Source of the DNA: Rhizophagus clarus
Lineage: Eukaryota; Glomeromycota; Glomeromycetes; Glomerales; Glomeraceae
Assembly: GCA_015698045.1 (NCBI GenBank)
Contig: BLAL01000324.1
Location: 518,501-582,500, forward strand
Direction of reading: 5' to 3'
DNA: 64,000 nt
Positions 62,897 through 64,000 of the stretch are shown piece after piece. Under the pieces are notes generated by a model. The model was not told the DNA's origin. It made no database searches and worked only from the letters and a program-made list of their open reading frames with translations. The first letter of the stretch is position 1. Every line of letters starts with the position of its first letter. A program made the position numbers and the translations under genes.

Positions 62897-63190
62897 GTCT
62901 TCAATCAAATAAATCTTTAATCAACTTTCTCTAATCAATAAATATCTGTCTCTTATCAAGTAAAAATACCTGTTTAATCAAAATAATTATTTGTCGCTAG
63001 TCAAATAAGTATCTTTCACTAATCAAGTAAATTATCTGTCTCAAATCAAGTAAAATACCTGTCTCTAATCAAACAAAATATCTGTTCTAATCGAACAATA
63101 TCTGTTTCCAATCACAAATATCTGTCGTTAAACTGTTAATCAAGTAAATATTTCGTTAATCATCGTTAATCGTCTAAAATATCTGCAATA
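62897..63190. repeat. Degenerate 22-28 bp minisatellite
   Basis: Units of the form ATCTGTCTCTAATCAAGTAA recur about 10-12 times with length variation (TCTTCAATCAAATAA, TCTCTTATCAAGTAAA, TCTCAAATCAAGTAAAA and so on). Confidence 0.85.
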
Positions 63191-64000
63191 TCTGTCGTCA
63201 AATATTTTTACGCTCGTGTTACAAATAGAAAGAAACGTTACTTTCAATTTATCTGCAAAAAAATTCCCGAAATTAGAAAAAGTTAACTGTCTGTGCATTT
63301 AACAGATAACATGCAACATACCTTTTTTTGTATCACCGGAAAAAAAAAAATATTAGATTATGAGTTTTCACTCTTTGCGGAGATCGCGTATTCTATTTTT
63401 TTCATAGGTACTGTATATATACAATACATTGTTTTTTTATTAAATTTTTCATTTTTTTTTTTTTTCGATCGATTATCGAATCTGTTTTTTTCCTGTTACT
63501 TGATCTTATTCAATTTTCATCCAATCCTGCTTTTTAACATTTAACACTCAGGAAAATATGATCTATTAATGTCGACGTACAGAACTTGTGATTTAGAACC
63601 GATGGATTCTGTATAGAATAAATAGTGAGAATGAGATCGCCGTCAATTTTAACTTGCTAGCAAACTAATTTTGACCGGAATTAATATAACTTCAGGTTAA
63701 CTATATCACGTGGCTACACTGCACTTTTGATATCATACCTCACTCGTATTTGGCGCATTTGATGGAATTCTATCGTTTACCAAAATATTTCTCGTTAATT
63801 AATAACGCTCAGGAAATAAACAGATGAGTTTTCACGTGATCAATAAGACCAATTTGTTGTTCGAGTAACGATGGAAGAAACAAATTAAAAAAGGACAGTA
63901 TATTAAAGAAGAGAAATTGATCCGAATATAAAAGAACTTTAGAAGTTTTAAACCGACGGAATTTGAAATTCATATGAATAATTGTAATTTGTATGAATAG
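63191..64000. other. Intergenic; no supported gene
   Basis: AT-rich sequence; the 83-codon ORF at 63293 is F/I-rich through poly-T and has no recognisable domain. Confidence 0.5.

Overview
The window looks like nuclear DNA of a very AT-rich, transposon-rich fungus, most probably an arbuscular mycorrhizal fungus (Glomeromycotina, Rhizophagus-like). Four things point that way. Genes have short GT-AG introns of about 55-100 nt. There is a degenerate TKL-type kinase with a DLGLCKP motif and an F-box/ankyrin protein, both from families expanded in these fungi. Homopolymer A/T runs are very common. Transposon relics are densely packed. Species assignment is an inference; no marker gene is present.

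Layout. 0-5 kb: the 3' part of a kinase-like gene, a cyclin-box fragment, and a reverse-strand orphan gene with a Q-rich tail. 5-14.8 kb: mostly non-coding, with small transposons. 14.8-26.3 kb is the conserved island, all on the minus strand: an AMT/MEP ammonium transporter (4 exons, 471 aa), an alpha/beta-hydrolase lipase (5 exons, 451 aa) and a secreted or membrane Kelch-repeat protein (3 exons, 834 aa). I rebuilt the exons by splice phase; each model is open from start to stop. 28-33 kb: a diverged duplicated segment whose two copies are separated by a frameshifted F-box/ankyrin gene. 32-50 kb is a transposon graveyard: hAT, Tc1/mariner-like and MITE elements with recognisable terminal inverted repeats (TIRs) and target-site duplications (TSDs), retroelement 3' ends with poly(A), and several tandem arrays. 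57.4-58.8 kb: a BTB/T1-domain protein gene. The rest is AT-rich with no supported genes.

The most unusual part is 42.4-49.0 kb. A composite element with hAT-like TIRs appears to sit between parts of an older transposase relic. It contains an inner inverted-repeat element whose arms are built of minisatellites. The inner element carries a four-exon Myb/SANT-like gene. A 793-bp hAT-type element with a perfect 8-bp TSD has inserted one codon before that gene's stop, and its first three bases now supply the stop codon. In the right part of the composite is an 11-copy tandem array of exon-like 40-nt cores, most flanked by consensus splice acceptor and donor sequences.
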